Positions 1 through 6,690 are shown, counted from the stretch's first letter. The stretch: DNA of 8,225 nucleotides from JAVBUZ01 sp031554725 (GCA_031554725.1 JAVBUZ010000054.1:1-8225), one strand, 5' to 3'. Notes: a model not told the origin generated them from the letters alone. Program-made: numbers and translations.

Positions 1-129
1 TTAATCAATAATTACTTTGCAAGATTCTGTGCAGGAGGGGTACTAGTAAGTATACCGATCTCGATCTTGTTTGTAATCATGCAGAAGTTCTATGTAGAAG
101 GAATCACAGGCGGATCTGTGAAGGGATAA
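1..129 (+). CDS. Sugar ABC transporter permease, MalG type (C-terminal 42 residues only)
   Basis: The window opens inside this gene. Frame 1 gives 42 residues ending in YVEGITGGSVKG and a TAA at 127-129. That ending is typical of MalG-type inner permease subunits of carbohydrate ABC importers (binding-protein-dependent transport family, CUT1 class). Just before it is a hydrophobic run (VLVSIPISILFVIM), fitting the last membrane helix. In the family, this subunit pairs with a MalF-type permease and a solute-binding lipoprotein to import maltose or maltodextrin-like sugars. The start, the EAA loop and all other transporter genes lie outside the window, so the substrate cannot be read from this piece. 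The tight linkage to the alpha-amylase lipoprotein downstream suggests alpha-glucan oligosaccharides. Confidence 0.9.
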   Translation, partial: LINNYFARFCAGGVLVSIPISILFVIMQKFYVEGITGGSVKG

Positions 130-134
130 GGCTT

Positions 135-1787
135 ATGAAAAAACGAATTATTTCTATAATATGCATTCTGGGCATGGTATTTACCATGCCTGGCTGTGCT
201 TCTAAACAAAATAACGATAATCAAGAAAAAGAGCAGGTGCAGGAGCTAACTGCGAACATCATAGATGATAAATACCGTACCTTTTATGAGGTATTTGTGT
301 ATTCCTTTTATGACAGTGATGCAGATGGCATTGGAGATTTAAAGGGACTTACGCAAAAATTAGATTATATTAATGACGGCGATGATGCCACTAGTGAGGA
401 CTTGGGGTGTAATGGAATTTGGCTTATGCCAATTATGCCATCTACCACCTATCATAAATATGATGTAATTGATTATATGAATATTGATTCTCAGTATGGA
501 ACCATGGAAGACTTTGAGGATTTTCTGCGTGAATGCAAAAAAAGAGATATTCATGTAATTATGGATTTGGTGCTAAATCATACTTCCTCAAAGCACCCTT
601 GGTTTTTATCAGCTTGCGAGTATTTAAAGGGGCTAGGTGATGAGGAGCCCAATGTAGAGGATTGTCCATTTTTTGACTACTATAACTTCTCGAGGCAAAA
701 GAAAAGCGGTTCTTACTATAAGATAGAAGGAACGGATTGGTATTATGAAGCTCCTTTTTGGAGTGAGATGCCAGATTTAAACCTCTTAAGTGAGAACGTG
801 AGAGCAGAGATTGCACAAATTACACAATTTTGGTTAAACAAGGGTGTGGCAGGCTTTCGTTTGGATGCAGCAAAGGAGTATGTATCTGACAATACCTCCT
901 TTAATGTTGAAATACTATCCTATGTAAATGAGACTGTTAAAAAGCAAGATCCAGAGGCCTATATCGTGGCTGAAGTTTGGACGGATATTTTGACTTATTC
1001 AAAGTATTACGAAAGTGGTATTGATAGTGTGTTTAACTTTGAGTTTGCGACTCAAAGTGGTGTGATATCTGAAACTTTAAATGAGAAATTTGGAAATAAT
1101 GCAAAGACCTATGGGGCAAAGCTTGCTTCACTAGAAGAAAACTTTGCCAAGTATTCCGAAAGCTATATTGATGCTCCTTTTTATACAAATCATGACGTGG
1201 GTAGAAGTGCAGGCTACTATGCAGGAGAAGGTAGCGAAGAAAAAACCAAAATCTCTCAGGCTATGAACCTACTTATGACGGGAAATGTATTCTTATATTA
1301 TGGTGAAGAGCTGGGCATGAAAGGTGCAGGTAAGGATGAAAACAAGCGCGCACCTATGTATTGGACAAAGGATTCAAAGGCTCAGGGCATGTGTGTGGGT
1401 CCACCATATATGGAAACCATAAAAATGAAATTTGATAGCTTGGAGGAGCAAAAAGAAGACGAAGCTTCTATATATAATTATGTGAAGAAAGTGATTCAGA
1501 TTCGAAATGCTTTTCCCGAGATAGCAAGAGGAAGTGTAGAATATCTGGAAGAAAATTCTAGCGAGGCGATTTGTGTTATTAGAAAAGAATACAAGGGCTC
1601 ACAGCTTGTAATCGTTTTTAATTTATCAAAAGATGCAAGTGAATTAGATGCTGAGCAAATAATGGTAAATGAGAAGACCATGAGTGAACTAAGTCCTGTA
1701 GCGACACTTTATACAGGAGAGGGAGAAATGACTCAAGAAGAAGGCAAGGTACAGCTTCCAGCATATTCAGTATTAGTATATAGATAG
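135..1787 (+). CDS. Secreted GH13 alpha-amylase family lipoprotein
   Basis: A 550-residue glycoside hydrolase family 13 enzyme, expected to hydrolyse alpha-glucosidic bonds in starch or maltodextrin outside the cell. The N-terminus is a lipoprotein signal: KKR, a hydrophobic core, then lipobox MPGC with Cys21 as the likely lipidated residue. A polar linker (about 22-45) leads into the (beta/alpha)8 barrel. Visible family motifs: a calcium-type loop DSDADGIGD at 60-68; region I DLVLNH at 144-149; region II GFRLDAAKE at 240-248, with nucleophile Asp244; region III VAEVW at 278-282, with acid/base Glu280; region IV TNHD at 351-354, with Asp354. All three catalytic acids are present. A short beta domain ends at LPAYSVLVYR. 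The ATG lies 5 nt after the permease stop, and its ribosome site (AAGGGA, 121-126) is inside that gene's end, so the two are co-transcribed and probably translationally coupled. The exact specificity (alpha-amylase, neopullulanase or alpha-glucosidase-like) is not settled by sequence alone. Confidence 0.93.
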   Translation: MKKRIISIICILGMVFTMPGCASKQNNDNQEKEQVQELTANIIDDKYRTFYEVFVYSFYDSDADGIGDLKGLTQKLDYINDGDDATSEDLGCNGIWLMPIMPSTTYHKYDVIDYMNIDSQYGTMEDFEDFLRECKKRDIHVIMDLVLNHTSSKHPWFLSACEYLKGLGDEEPNVEDCPFFDYYNFSRQKKSGSYYKIEGTDWYYEAPFWSEMPDLNLLSENVRAEIAQITQFWLNKGVAGFRLDAAKEYVSDNTSFNVEILSYVNETVKKQDPEAYIVAEVWTDILTYSKYYESGIDSVFNFEFATQSGVISETLNEKFGNNAKTYGAKLASLEENFAKYSESYIDAPFYTNHDVGRSAGYYAGEGSEEKTKISQAMNLLMTGNVFLYYGEELGMKGAGKDENKRAPMYWTKDSKAQGMCVGPPYMETIKMKFDSLEEQKEDEASIYNYVKKVIQIRNAFPEIARGSVEYLEENSSEAICVIRKEYKGSQLVIVFNLSKDASELDAEQIMVNEKTMSELSPVATLYTGEGEMTQEEGKVQLPAYSVLVYR

Positions 1788-1792
1788 CATAT

Positions 1793-1931
1793 AAAACTTA
1801 GAGCCATGCAACTCGAAACCTGCGGTTTCTTCGTTGTTTGGCTCTCGCCAAATATAAATATCCTAGAATGAACCTTAGAAAGCAAGCTTTCACGGTTTCT
1901 TCTAGGATATTTATGCATGGTTCTGAGTTTT
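1793..1931. repeat. 139-bp palindromic element with 18-bp terminal inverted repeats (MITE-like or structured 3' UTR RNA)
   Basis: The ends, 1793-1810 and 1914-1931, are inverted repeats matching at 16 of 18 positions. Both differences would be G-U pairs in plus-strand RNA. Inside are two hairpins. The first pairs 1800-1806 with 1839-1845, then 1808-1812 with 1833-1837, and is capped by GAAACC (1815-1820) and GGTTTC (1824-1829). The second has a 15-bp perfect stem, 1854-1868 with 1900-1914, a weaker inner stem 1870-1874 with 1894-1898, and a GAAAG/CTTTC tip (1878-1891). The 10-mer CGGTTTCTTC occurs in both hairpins (1823-1832 and 1893-1902). It contains no credible gene and no transposase. No target-site duplication is evident at the borders. 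It lies in the likely 3' UTR of the permease-amylase mRNA. A small non-autonomous mobile repeat is my leading idea; a regulatory or stabilising RNA is the alternative. Confidence 0.7.
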
Positions 1932-1941
1932 GGACAAATCA

Positions 1942-1969
1942 AAAGCCCTGTAGTTTCCTACAGGGCTTT
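1942..1969 (+). terminator. Rho-independent-type terminator after the amylase operon
   Basis: A perfect 12-bp stem, AAAGCCCTGTAG (1942-1953) and CTACAGGGCTTT (1958-1969), closes a TTTC loop. The base of the stem supplies a short U run, but the tail after it (CGATTGTG) is poor in T. Read on the minus strand, the loop is GAAA, a GNRA-type tetraloop. The position, about 155 bp after the amylase stop and ahead of the next promoter, fits the end of the permease-amylase transcript. Confidence 0.8.
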
Positions 1970-2106
1970 CGATTGTGTAAAAGGGGAATTCTTCCGGAAT
2001 TGCTAATTAGCATTCTTGGCATCTCTACCAAGACAAGTTCAGTATACAACATAAATCATTATTTGTCTAGCGAATTTTGAAGAAAAAACATAAGAAATAA
2101 TAAAAG
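1970..2106. other. Gene-free spacer with small palindromes upstream of the kinase promoter
   Basis: No credible coding sequence is seen here. It holds a perfect 10-bp palindrome GCTAATTAGC (2002-2011), and a 6-bp inverted repeat TCTTGG/CCAAGA (2014-2019 and 2028-2033) with an 8-nt loop. GGAATT occurs twice (1985-1990 and 1996-2001). These could be operator sites for the kinase gene or leftovers of older sequence. None matches a site I can name. Confidence 0.3.
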
Positions 2107-2135
2107 TTGTCAAGGTTTGTAAATTTATGTATAAT
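2107..2135 (+). promoter_or_regulatory. Sigma-A type promoter for the hybrid histidine kinase
   Basis: The -35 is TTGTCA (2107-2112) and the -10 is a consensus TATAAT (2130-2135), with an ideal 17-bp spacer. The predicted transcription start is near 2142. This places the upstream ATG at 2144 at the very start of the mRNA and supports translation from the ATG at 2201 instead. Confidence 0.75.
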
Positions 2136-2152
2136 TAATTTAAATGTGTCAT

Positions 2153-2193
2153 AATTGGCAAAGAAAAACGCCAAAATTAACACGTGTTGGGGG
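2153..2193 (+). promoter_or_regulatory. Kinase mRNA leader: small hairpin, palindrome and GGGGG ribosome site
   Basis: Three elements lie between the predicted start of transcription and the ATG at 2201. TTGGC (2155-2159) pairs with GCCAA (2170-2174) around an A-rich loop, and flanking AATT/AATT bases may extend the stem imperfectly. AACACGTGTT (2179-2188) is a perfect 10-bp palindrome. GGGGG (2189-2193), 7 nt before the ATG, can pair with the CCUCC of 16S rRNA using one G-U pair, and is the only ribosome site visible. The palindrome abuts the ribosome site, so a protein bound there, or RNA self-pairing, could affect expression. That role is inference. Confidence 0.4.
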
Positions 2194-2200
2194 TTACAAT

Positions 2201-4360
2201 ATGCCGTTTACTTTTTGTGTTATATTACAGTTAATTGCAGTTGTAGTTGCTATGGGGGTGGTAATTGTTATTACCATGGAGAAGCCTTCACAACCACAAA
2301 AATTATTGATGCTTTCTAGCATATGTATCTTACTAAATATGGTAGGATATTTACTCGAAATACTTGCAAGAAGTCAAGAAGCTGCTATGGTTGCTCTAAA
2401 AATGCAATATCTAGGAGTTAGCTTTCTTTTGACCTTTTTGCTATTTTTTATGGCAAGATGCTGTCAATATAAGATACCAACATGGTTAAGATGGACCTTA
2501 ATTGGTTATGACCTTTTTATATGTATGATTGTTTTCACCAGTGAGTATCATGGATTGTTTTATTCGTTTATAGATTATGGTTGGGAGGGGAGCTTTCCTT
2601 CTTTAATCATAGGAAGAACCTTTCTCTATTACTTTAATATGTCTTATGATTTAGTGTTGATGCTGATACAGATTGTTATGTCTGCCAAGTATTATATTGC
2701 AAACCGAAACAACACCAGCAGAGGCTTTTTGCTGGTAGGTCTTACCTATATAAGTCCATTTATTGGGTTAGTTATTTATTTAAGTGGTGTTTTAGGAAAC
2801 TTTGATCCATTACCAGTAAGTCAGCTAATCGGGTGCTTAGTGTTAGCAAGAGTAGTTATTAAGTATAGAATCTTCGATTCCCTGCAAACGGCTAAAGACG
2901 ATGTCATTGAGAGCGTTACAGAAGGTTTTATTTCAGTAGATGTGAATAGAAACCTATTGATAGCTAATAATGCAGCGACCAAGCTATATCCGGACTTACA
3001 GATAAAAAGTAAACAAAAAGAAATTATTAAAGAAATTATCATCCATAATCGAGAAACAATTTCCTTAAATGGAAGAAAAATAGCGATAGATGCAGTCCCC
3101 TTTTATGATAAAAAGATGTTGAAGGGATATAATGTATGGTTATTTGATAAAACCGATGAGTACGAATATACTGCACGTCTAATTGAACTAAAAGAGCAAG
3201 CGGAGAATGCCAACAACGCCAAATCAATATTTCTTGCTAACATGTCACATGAAATTAGAACACCTATGAATGCAATTATGGGTATGTCTGATATTATGCT
3301 TATGGGCGATTTACCAGAAGGGGTAGCAGAGCAGGCGGAAAACATTAGGAGTGCTGGTGAAACCTTACTTAGTATTATCAATGATATCTTAGATTTTTCT
3401 AAGATTGAAAGTGGTAAGATGGAAATATTACCGATTCATTATCGAATGGATGTTGTTGTTAAAGACATAAAGAGTATGCTCTCACCCAAAATAAAAGAAA
3501 AGGGTTTAGAATTTAAAGTGAATTTGGCGAATGATATACCTTACATGTTACACGGGGATGAAATTCGTATACGTCAAATTTTAATTAATATTTTAAACAA
3601 TGCCATTAAGTTTACGGAGAATGGTCATGTTGTCCTTGATATTTCATGGCGAAAGGAAGGGCAAAAGGCGGTTATTGTAGCGGCAGTAGAGGATACAGGC
3701 TTTGGAATTAGAAAAGAGAGCCTTAGTAGCTTGTTTACAAGTTTTGAAAGGTCTGATCTTATTATCAATAGAAGCGTAGAGGGAACGGGACTTGGGCTTG
3801 CTATTTGTAAGAGTCTCGTGGAATCCATGGGAGGAAAAATTAAGGTAGATAGTGAATATGGAAAGGGAAGCACATTTTCCTTTTATATTTACCAAGAGAT
3901 TGTGGATGAAACACCATGGAAAGAAAAGGTTGGAGAAAATAAAGGGCATGTTACTAGAAACGATAGTAACGAGGGCTTGGAGTTCCCAGATGCAAGGGTT
4001 CTAGTAGTAGATGATATGAACATTAACCTAAAGGTTGCAACGGGGCTACTGCGTACCCTTAAGATTAAGCCAGATTTAGCACTCAGCGGTAGTGAGTGTT
4101 TGGAAATTCTAAAAGAAAAAGAATCTGATCTCATCTTCATGGATCAGATGATGCCTGAGTTAGATGGAATCGAAACAGCCAATAGGATTCGTGAGCTTGA
4201 TACACCTTGGGCCAAGGAAGTGCCCATTATTGCACTTACAGCCAATGCAGTTAGTGGTGCCAAGGAAATGTTTTTTGAAGCTGGCTTCCAAGACTTTATA
4301 TCAAAACCGATTAATTATGAAGAATTAAAAACTTGTCTAAAGAAATATATTAAAGGGTAG
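2201..4360 (+). CDS. Hybrid sensor histidine kinase with 7TM sensor domain and C-terminal receiver
   Basis: A 719-residue membrane kinase. Seven hydrophobic helices (about 3-26, 35-55, 68-88, 97-115, 140-162, 174-197, 203-222) form an N-terminal region like the histidine kinase 7TM sensor. A degenerate PAS-like segment (about 230-320) and a coiled-coil linker follow. HisKA has SHEIRTPMNAI with phospho-acceptor His350. The ATPase domain shows the N box NN (466-467), DTGFG from Asp498 and GTGLGLA from 528. The receiver (about 600-717) has acidic Asp604/Asp605, phospho-acceptor Asp648 in FMDQMMPELDG, and Lys702 in SKP. All key residues are present. There is no Hpt or DNA-binding domain, so phosphate presumably passes to a separate Hpt or regulator coded elsewhere, or the receiver controls the kinase itself. 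The ATG at 2201 was chosen over 2144 because it has a ribosome site and follows the promoter at a normal distance. The signal sensed is unknown. Confidence 0.93.
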   Translation: MPFTFCVILQLIAVVVAMGVVIVITMEKPSQPQKLLMLSSICILLNMVGYLLEILARSQEAAMVALKMQYLGVSFLLTFLLFFMARCCQYKIPTWLRWTLIGYDLFICMIVFTSEYHGLFYSFIDYGWEGSFPSLIIGRTFLYYFNMSYDLVLMLIQIVMSAKYYIANRNNTSRGFLLVGLTYISPFIGLVIYLSGVLGNFDPLPVSQLIGCLVLARVVIKYRIFDSLQTAKDDVIESVTEGFISVDVNRNLLIANNAATKLYPDLQIKSKQKEIIKEIIIHNRETISLNGRKIAIDAVPFYDKKMLKGYNVWLFDKTDEYEYTARLIELKEQAENANNAKSIFLANMSHEIRTPMNAIMGMSDIMLMGDLPEGVAEQAENIRSAGETLLSIINDILDFSKIESGKMEILPIHYRMDVVVKDIKSMLSPKIKEKGLEFKVNLANDIPYMLHGDEIRIRQILINILNNAIKFTENGHVVLDISWRKEGQKAVIVAAVEDTGFGIRKESLSSLFTSFERSDLIINRSVEGTGLGLAICKSLVESMGGKIKVDSEYGKGSTFSFYIYQEIVDETPWKEKVGENKGHVTRNDSNEGLEFPDARVLVVDDMNINLKVATGLLRTLKIKPDLALSGSECLEILKEKESDLIFMDQMMPELDGIETANRIRELDTPWAKEVPIIALTANAVSGAKEMFFEAGFQDFISKPINYEELKTCLKKYIKG

Positions 4361-4375
4361 CCAGTGGCTACCCTT
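4353..4375. terminator. Shared bidirectional terminator of two convergent genes, containing both stop codons
   Basis: AAGGGTAGCC (4353-4362) and GGCTACCCTT (4366-4375) form a perfect 10-bp stem around a 3-nt loop, AGT. The kinase stop TAG (4358-4360) is in the left arm. The minus-strand gene's stop (4368-4370, TAG on that strand) is at the mirror position in the right arm. T-rich sequence follows on both strands (CTATATATTTTATTT on the plus strand), so it should stop transcription from either side. Confidence 0.8.
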
Positions 4376-5981
4376 CTATATATTTTATTTCTTTTTTCAA
4401 TTCAGATGGTAATGGGGTGTTGCTGTTTTTTAACTTTTGTTCAATCAATTGGTAGCGATGTAAGTGTTGCTTTGCTTTGAATTCATATTTATCCGACAAT
4501 TCCTTGTATAAAGGATTTGAAGCAAGGCTAGCGCGTACTTCCTTTCTGAATGGACAATAGGTAAATAAAATGCCACGAGCGATTTTATTTAACCTTGGGG
4601 AGCCTGCACTTTCAAAGGTAACCCAAGTCATATAATCACGCACAAACATTTCACGGAAACTATTTTTGGATTTCTTTAAAGCATTCTTGATTTTTTCTTT
4701 TGCATCAGCAGATAGCTCTGAGTTTTTACGGAAATATTGTACATAATCAAAATATTCACTAGTTAACGAGCGATCAGTAACATCGTTCCAACGAGGACCC
4801 TGAACTCTCTTACAAATTTCCCAACGGTATTCACCAACTAAATGAAGAATGGAACTTTCAACATCCTCTAAAGAAAAAATGGAAAGCATCATACGTGCTG
4901 GTGTTGTTCGCTTCCTACCTTCAATCTCTTGCCACATTACACTTCGACTACCAATATTAGGCATTAAAATAAAGTTAGGTAAGTATTCTACGTGAATAAA
5001 TTCTCTTGGAATATTGAGGGCTTCATTGGTATATATGGTTTCTCTGTAAAAGGCGGTATAATCCAGATCACTAATCTTCTCCAAAACCTTTTTAATCACC
5101 AAAGGAGAAACGTAACAAGTATTAAGTGGCCTTATTATCCTATGAGAAGAGAAGAATGGACAAAAGGTAGAAAGCTGCCCATGGGTTATTTTATTTACAA
5201 TAGGGAACATGTTTTCAAGCTCGTAACCAACCTTTTTAAATTGATCAGCCATCATAACTCGCTCCTGAGCTTCGGTAATTTTTTGAGCTACCTTAAGAGA
5301 ATGTACATATTCCTTATAATCCACTTCGAATTGATTACGGCTAGGCTCGCGCTCACCCTGATAAATGGATTGAAGCCAAGAATATAAGGTGAAAATACCA
5401 GAAACCTTATTTTCCTCCATCGAATCTGCTAAAGAACTTAGATAAGCACAGTTTTCATCACCAGCTAGTTCTTCATCTACAAAACCAAAGTATAAGAAAA
5501 GCTTTACTGGCATGGAAAGCCCGGGAAGCTCTAAGCTTCTTTCAAATACCTTTTGATAAATCAGGTTAAATAGCTCGGTTGCTTTATGGTAGATGGCAGT
5601 AGCAGCCGCGTCGGTTTGGTTCTTATCGGATAAATTTTTATAGGCCTGCACACAATTGGTAAAGGCTTTGGCAGTTTCCTGGTCAACGTCAGAATAAGTT
5701 AAAATGGTACTAAGAGAATTGCTAAGTTCCAGTTTATACTTAGCGGCATTAACAGAAAGTGTATCATCGGTAGCGGTAGTAGCTTCCAAAGAACTGGCCT
5801 GACGGTTAAAATCCGAAGTACGAATAGTAAAAAAATCGGAATTAAGATGATTGGTATTTTGAAGTAATGATATCATATGCTTGATGTCGCCAAAAAGCGT
5901 AAGTGCGTCTGGTGAAGTGCTATCTAGCTTATTGTATAAGGAAGTAAATAACTCAAAGAAGTCATCAAAATCAGTATTCAT
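4368..5981 (-). CDS. Uncharacterised 537-residue soluble protein, same-frame partner of the cNMP-domain gene
   Basis: I do not recognise a named family. The protein looks cytoplasmic: no signal peptide and no membrane helix. The first 250 residues or so are mostly helical and polar, with a low-complexity Ser/Ala/Thr stretch near 60-80. The C-terminal half looks more constrained: aromatic and Cys-rich blocks STFCPFFSSH (271-280) and FTYCPF (473-478), then YLPNFILMPNIGSRSVMWQE (333-352), GEYRWEICKRVQGPRWND (383-400) and FVRDYMTW (446-453). The tail (about 480-520) is charged and may coil. The ATG at 5981 has no visible ribosome site. Its frame is open upstream for 17 codons to the TAA of the preceding gene, which is in the same frame. 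It may therefore be translated only by coupling or readthrough, or be the larger part of a broken fusion gene. Its C-terminal motifs remind me of long clostridial proteins annotated as cyclic-nucleotide-binding-domain proteins, but that is memory, not a search. Confidence 0.8.
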   Translation of the reverse strand: MNTDFDDFFELFTSLYNKLDSTSPDALTLFGDIKHMISLLQNTNHLNSDFFTIRTSDFNRQASSLEATTATDDTLSVNAAKYKLELSNSLSTILTYSDVDQETAKAFTNCVQAYKNLSDKNQTDAAATAIYHKATELFNLIYQKVFERSLELPGLSMPVKLFLYFGFVDEELAGDENCAYLSSLADSMEENKVSGIFTLYSWLQSIYQGEREPSRNQFEVDYKEYVHSLKVAQKITEAQERVMMADQFKKVGYELENMFPIVNKITHGQLSTFCPFFSSHRIIRPLNTCYVSPLVIKKVLEKISDLDYTAFYRETIYTNEALNIPREFIHVEYLPNFILMPNIGSRSVMWQEIEGRKRTTPARMMLSIFSLEDVESSILHLVGEYRWEICKRVQGPRWNDVTDRSLTSEYFDYVQYFRKNSELSADAKEKIKNALKKSKNSFREMFVRDYMTWVTFESAGSPRLNKIARGILFTYCPFRKEVRASLASNPLYKELSDKYEFKAKQHLHRYQLIEQKLKNSNTPLPSELKKEIKYIEG

Positions 5982-6016
5982 AAATAATAAGTAGATATTG
6001 GTTTTATATTTTTCAA

Positions 6017-6043
6017 TACTTGTAAAGGAATCTTATACAAGTA
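6017..6043 (-). promoter_or_regulatory. Stem-loop around the stop codon between the two minus-strand genes
   Basis: TACTTGTA (6017-6024) and TACAAGTA (6036-6043) are perfect 8-bp inverted repeats with an 11-nt loop. The TAA of the cNMP-domain gene (6033-6035) sits in the loop next to the first arm as transcribed. No T run follows, so a terminator is unlikely. It could affect coupling, RNA processing or stop-codon readthrough, or be chance in AT-rich sequence. Confidence 0.4.
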
Positions 6044-6644
6044 GCGCATCCTGACTAGCCTTTCCAATAAAGCCAAGAGAAACGGAAGGCGCTTTTGAAA
6101 CCATTTGGGCACAGCCTGCCGAAAACAACTGATAGATTCCAGCATAATAAGGAGGAACCCAGTTTTCGTAAGGGGTGTCCTTATCAAAAGGTACAAAATT
6201 TTCGAAGAGCGCAAGGGATAGCGGCGGAACTAAATTGCGATTGCAGATAGTTACATATTTAGCATAGTAATCAGTACACATGTTATAGAGGTTGCTACAC
6301 TCTAACTCTAAAAGATCATAGTTTGTCAGTAAAAGATTTATTTGCTTGAAGGCAGAAAGAGAAAATAAACTTCCCATATCTGCATTTGAACGTAACAATG
6401 CCTCTAGTGATTCAATGCCTGAATAGGTATAAGGCATAACACTAGTATCCTCAAGTGCTTCATAGGATAATAAATAAACAGAAGAAGATGCGTCACAGAT
6501 ACCAATGACATCTCCTTTTACTAAAACGTATTCACCACCAGGATATTTTACAGAAACCGACCCTTTTAAAATCAGAAGAAGCTCTGAGATTGCTTGGCCA
6601 GCGGTGGAAATAACCTGATTCTTTTCATATTGAAATACCGCCAT
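6033..6644 (-). CDS. Protein with degenerate cyclic-nucleotide-binding-like domain, no HTH
   Basis: A 203-residue protein. Residues 1-72 read as the beta-roll of the cNMP-binding (Crp/Fnr-type) fold: LLLILKGSVSVKYPGGEYVLVKGDVIGI (about 22-49) matches the usual LY.I..G.v.V.......l..GD.fG pattern, with Gly44-Asp45. The phosphate-binding cassette expected next (GE..L....R.A) is not visible, so nucleotide binding is doubtful. Residues about 75-150 look helical. There is no C-terminal winged HTH, so it is not an ordinary Crp/Fnr regulator. The ATG at 6644 has a strong GGGAGGG site (6648-6654) at short spacing and a promoter further up. The TAA is followed, in the same frame and without another stop, by the 537-residue gene. 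It may be the N-terminal domain of a larger fused protein that has been split, or a separate partner subunit. Confidence 0.75.
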   Translation of the reverse strand: MAVFQYEKNQVISTAGQAISELLLILKGSVSVKYPGGEYVLVKGDVIGICDASSSVYLLSYEALEDTSVMPYTYSGIESLEALLRSNADMGSLFSLSAFKQINLLLTNYDLLELECSNLYNMCTDYYAKYVTICNRNLVPPLSLALFENFVPFDKDTPYENWVPPYYAGIYQLFSAGCAQMVSKAPSVSLGFIGKASQDALLV

Positions 6645-6690
6645 AAACCCTCCCTGTTAAAATTATATTTAAGTCCTAACCCCTTTCTAC

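Noticed and set aside
389..396. CACTAGTG inside the amylase gene as a second TetR site
   Set aside because: It is an 8-mer palindrome deep in coding sequence, far from a promoter; chance is the simplest explanation.
1793..1931. CRISPR repeat or attenuator
   Set aside because: There are no regularly spaced direct repeats and no cas genes. The element follows a gene rather than preceding one, and is followed by an independent terminator.
1838..2080. 80-residue plus-strand open frame
   Set aside because: It runs through the palindromic element and the terminator, has no ribosome site and no protein-like pattern.
2144..2200. Extension of the kinase to an ATG at 2144
   Set aside because: That ATG is about 2 nt after the predicted transcription start, has no ribosome site, and adds a polar stretch (KTPKLTRVGG) unlike the hydrophobic start of a 7TM domain.
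3103..4140. Several minus-strand open frames of 60-101 residues under the kinase
   Set aside because: They are shadows of a gene with intact kinase and receiver motifs; compositions are Ser/Leu-rich as expected for antisense frames.
4992..5387. 131-residue plus-strand open frame
   Set aside because: It is antisense to the 537-residue gene, which has the better coding character, and lacks promoter and ribosome site.
5978..6214. 78-residue minus-strand open frame overlapping the end of the cNMP-domain gene
   Set aside because: It overlaps in another frame and has no ribosome site; the 203-residue frame has a strong ribosome site and a recognisable fold.
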